Below, piece after piece: positions 62,555-64,000 of a stretch of 64,000 nt of DNA; position 1 is the first letter of the stretch, and each line of letters starts with the position of its first letter. A program made the translations under genes and the position numbers. The DNA lies in the NCBI GenBank assembly GCA_038207425.1, contig JBBQZU010000012.1, positions 1 to 64,000 on the forward strand, in the 5' to 3' direction. The notes below the pieces were generated by a model. The model saw only the letters and a list, made by a program, of their open reading frames with translations. It did not search any database and was not told the DNA's origin. This DNA is from JBBQZU01 sp038207425. GTDB taxonomy: Bacteria; Bacteroidota; Bacteroidia; Flavobacteriales_D; Cryomorphaceae.

Positions 62555-63115
62555 ATGTTTATTCGACTGGTAATGATGGCCGCTGTTATCACCGCATGCA
62601 ATGCAGCGCCGCCACTCCATGCAGAATTTGAACTCGTGGGCAAAGCAAGCACAAGCACTTTAGGCGAAAGCCTGAATGAAAATGATGCTGTAATTCTTAT
62701 GTTCCTTTCACCTGAGTGCCCCTTGTGCAAAAATTACGCATCAACCTTACGGGAAATAGCATCAGCAGCCCGAAAGCATAACATAACAATAGTAGCTGCT
62801 GTAAGCGGAACATTTTACGATGAACCTTCTATAGTCAGATATTTAGAACATTTTTGCCTGGATATGCCTGTATTGAAGGACCCCGAATTCAAGTTGAGCA
62901 AATACTATAAAGCAACCACCACTCCTGAAGCCTGCCTTATAAACAAGGATGGCGAATTGATGTACCGCGGGGCAATCGATAATTGGGCGATATCGCTCGG
63001 GCAAAAAAGGCAGGTTATTACCGATCATTATCTCATCGATGCCATAGCAGCATTTGCCGAAGGGCGACCCATAAACCCGAAAACCACAAAACCTGTGGGC
63101 TGTTTTATACAATGA
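62555..63115 (+). CDS. Thioredoxin-fold (redoxin/AhpC-like) protein
   Basis: A 186-residue protein with an N-terminal hydrophobic stretch and Cys (MAAVITACN), suggesting a lipoprotein or a signal sequence. Active site: MFLSPECPLCKNYASTL, a CPLC redox pair on the thioredoxin fold, with PEACLINKDGELMYRG holding the cis-Pro region (TTTPEACLI). It would reduce periplasmic disulfides or act in thiol peroxidase/cytochrome maturation-like chemistry. Its stop overlaps the start of the next gene (ATGATG), a c-type cytochrome-domain lipoprotein, and the pair recurs in Bacteroidota. Confidence 0.8.
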   Translation: MFIRLVMMAAVITACNAAPPLHAEFELVGKASTSTLGESLNENDAVILMFLSPECPLCKNYASTLREIASAARKHNITIVAAVSGTFYDEPSIVRYLEHFCLDMPVLKDPEFKLSKYYKATTTPEACLINKDGELMYRGAIDNWAISLGQKRQVITDHYLIDAIAAFAEGRPINPKTTKPVGCFIQ

Positions 63116-64000
63116 TGCGACTTTACCCGGCACTCGTTTTATTAGTTCTGCTTGGCGGCTGCTCCACACCTGAGCCTGATTTGGTGCGAACAGATTTTGC
63201 CCTTCCTGATACCATTACCTTCAAGCAGCATATAGCCCCTATCATTTTTACCCATTGTACTCCCTGCCACTGTGAAGGCGGAGCTGCACCTTTTGCGCTT
63301 ACTACATACCCTGATTTGCAGCAGCGCACCAAGACCATCGAATTTGTTTTGGCTGAAGGCATCATGCCACCCTGGCCGGCAGATACCACTTACAGCCGTT
63401 TCAAAGACGAAAAAATAATAAGCAGCTATGACCGCGCTTTGATGCGTGCCTGGATAAACCGTGGTGCACCCGAAGGACCTGCGGACATAACCCTACCCTA
63501 CCCTAAAACGCGTGAAAACTTGGCAATTGCAAAACCCGATTTGGTATTGCCATTCAAGGAATCAGTAATGATACCCGGCGATAACCGCGACCGCTTTTTT
63601 CTTGCCAAAATACCATTTGAGCTGCCCGCTGACACATTTGTAAAGGCCATCTTCTTCGTTCCGGGAAACCGACAGGCGGTGCACCATGTGAACGGACACC
63701 TCGTAAACTATATTCCCGAAAAAAAAGTCAATGTCTTTGCAGGCAACCCGATGGAAGACGCTGAAAAGCTCAATTCGCAGATAGCATACCGACTTATGGA
63801 GGTGCTTCATGACGACGGCTCATACCCTTCGCTGCTGGCTTCGGCATTCAACTACCTGCCCGGCGTGGAGCCGCTTGTATATCCGGAGGGTATTGGGGGT
63901 ATCAAGCTTTCGCAAAAAGGTGCTTTTCTATTAAACACATTGCACTACGGACCACAGGCCCGCGATACAAGCGACAAAAGCGAAATACATGTGTATTTTG
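63112..64000 (+). CDS. c-type cytochrome-domain lipoprotein (partial, cut at window end)
   Basis: From ATG 63112 the frame stays open to base 64000 (296 codons). A lipobox (LLGGCS) at about residue 17 is followed by the haem motif CTPCHCEG (CxxCH, about residue 53) in a mini cytochrome-c domain (THCTPCHCEGGAAPFALTTY), then EGIMPPWPADTTYSRF, a typical 'MPPW' methionine-ligand region. A later beta-rich part (GNRQAVHHVNGHLVNYIPE) resembles the copper-monooxygenase-like domain of such fusion proteins. Its start overlaps the redoxin stop by three bases, suggesting joint function. The C-terminus lies outside the window. Confidence 0.8.
   Translation, partial: MMRLYPALVLLVLLGGCSTPEPDLVRTDFALPDTITFKQHIAPIIFTHCTPCHCEGGAAPFALTTYPDLQQRTKTIEFVLAEGIMPPWPADTTYSRFKDEKIISSYDRALMRAWINRGAPEGPADITLPYPKTRENLAIAKPDLVLPFKESVMIPGDNRDRFFLAKIPFELPADTFVKAIFFVPGNRQAVHHVNGHLVNYIPEKKVNVFAGNPMEDAEKLNSQIAYRLMEVLHDDGSYPSLLASAFNYLPGVEPLVYPEGIGGIKLSQKGAFLLNTLHYGPQARDTSDKSEIHVYF

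Noticed and set aside
1..64000. CRISPR arrays, tRNA and rRNA genes
   Set aside because: No spaced direct repeats of 24-40 bases and no cloverleaf with GGTTCGAATCC-type arm was seen on either strand.

Overview
The window looks like a chromosomal segment of a marine or aquatic Bacteroidota, probably Flavobacteriia-like. The signs are a SusC/SusD pair, several secreted proteins ending in type IX secretion (T9SS) type-A sorting tails, promoters of the TTTG...TAnnTTTG type, a BadF-type sugar kinase, a Nudix/wHTH sugar regulator, and the general protein repertoire. No rRNA, tRNA or CRISPR array was seen. 

Left part (1 to about 13.1 kb) is accessory and heavily decayed. It holds a group II intron whose maturase is frameshifted and carries YTDD instead of YADD, a membrane four-helix-bundle sensor-like protein, an RDD-family membrane protein with an in-frame TGA and a cassette-like repeat behind it, an IS110 transposase with two in-frame TAA codons, a frameshifted lipoprotein, and a dead type II restriction-modification operon (BglII/BstYI-like nuclease, beta-class methyltransferase and the tail of a third gene). 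Embedded between these is intact sequence: a Tat-type pirin (5585-6730) and a metal-chelate ABC import operon (10981 to 6766, minus strand: binding lipoprotein, FecCD permease, ATPase, Rossmann epimerase-like protein, DUF6265-like lipoprotein). 

From 13.2 to 17.5 kb there is a MacAB-like ABC export operon. From 17.7 to 37.2 kb lies a starch/alpha-glucan locus: SusC, SusD and two small SusE/F-position proteins; a T9SS-exported GH13 amylase; a CotH-kinase/lamin-tail protein; a CBM-esterase; a four-repeat probable glucan-binding protein; a neopullulanase-like GH13 on the plus strand; an SLC45-like MFS maltose transporter; and another T9SS protein. 

From 49.1 down to 37.4 kb one long minus-strand operon continues the pathway inside the cell: PfkA, BadF-type kinase, beta-phosphoglucomutase, GH65 maltose phosphorylase, two GH13 lipoproteins, methylglyoxal synthase, class II aldolase and phosphoglucose isomerase. 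Together these would take maltose to triose phosphates, with methylglyoxal synthase as a phosphate-releasing overflow branch. A divergent Nudix-wHTH regulator (49350-50111) probably senses the sugar state. Two T9SS/Sus-locus genes share a TTTGAA-N3/4-TTCAAA palindrome sitting on their -33 promoter element. 

The right end (50.1-64 kb) is mostly housekeeping: a CbpA-type DnaJ, Hsp20, a small T9SS-like protein, an RluA pseudouridine synthase, PanB, an unassigned lipoprotein, DnaK, an MMPL/RND exporter overlapping tail-to-tail with an NhaC antiporter, a tandem universal stress protein, a thioredoxin-fold lipoprotein-like protein, and a c-type cytochrome-domain lipoprotein cut by the window end.
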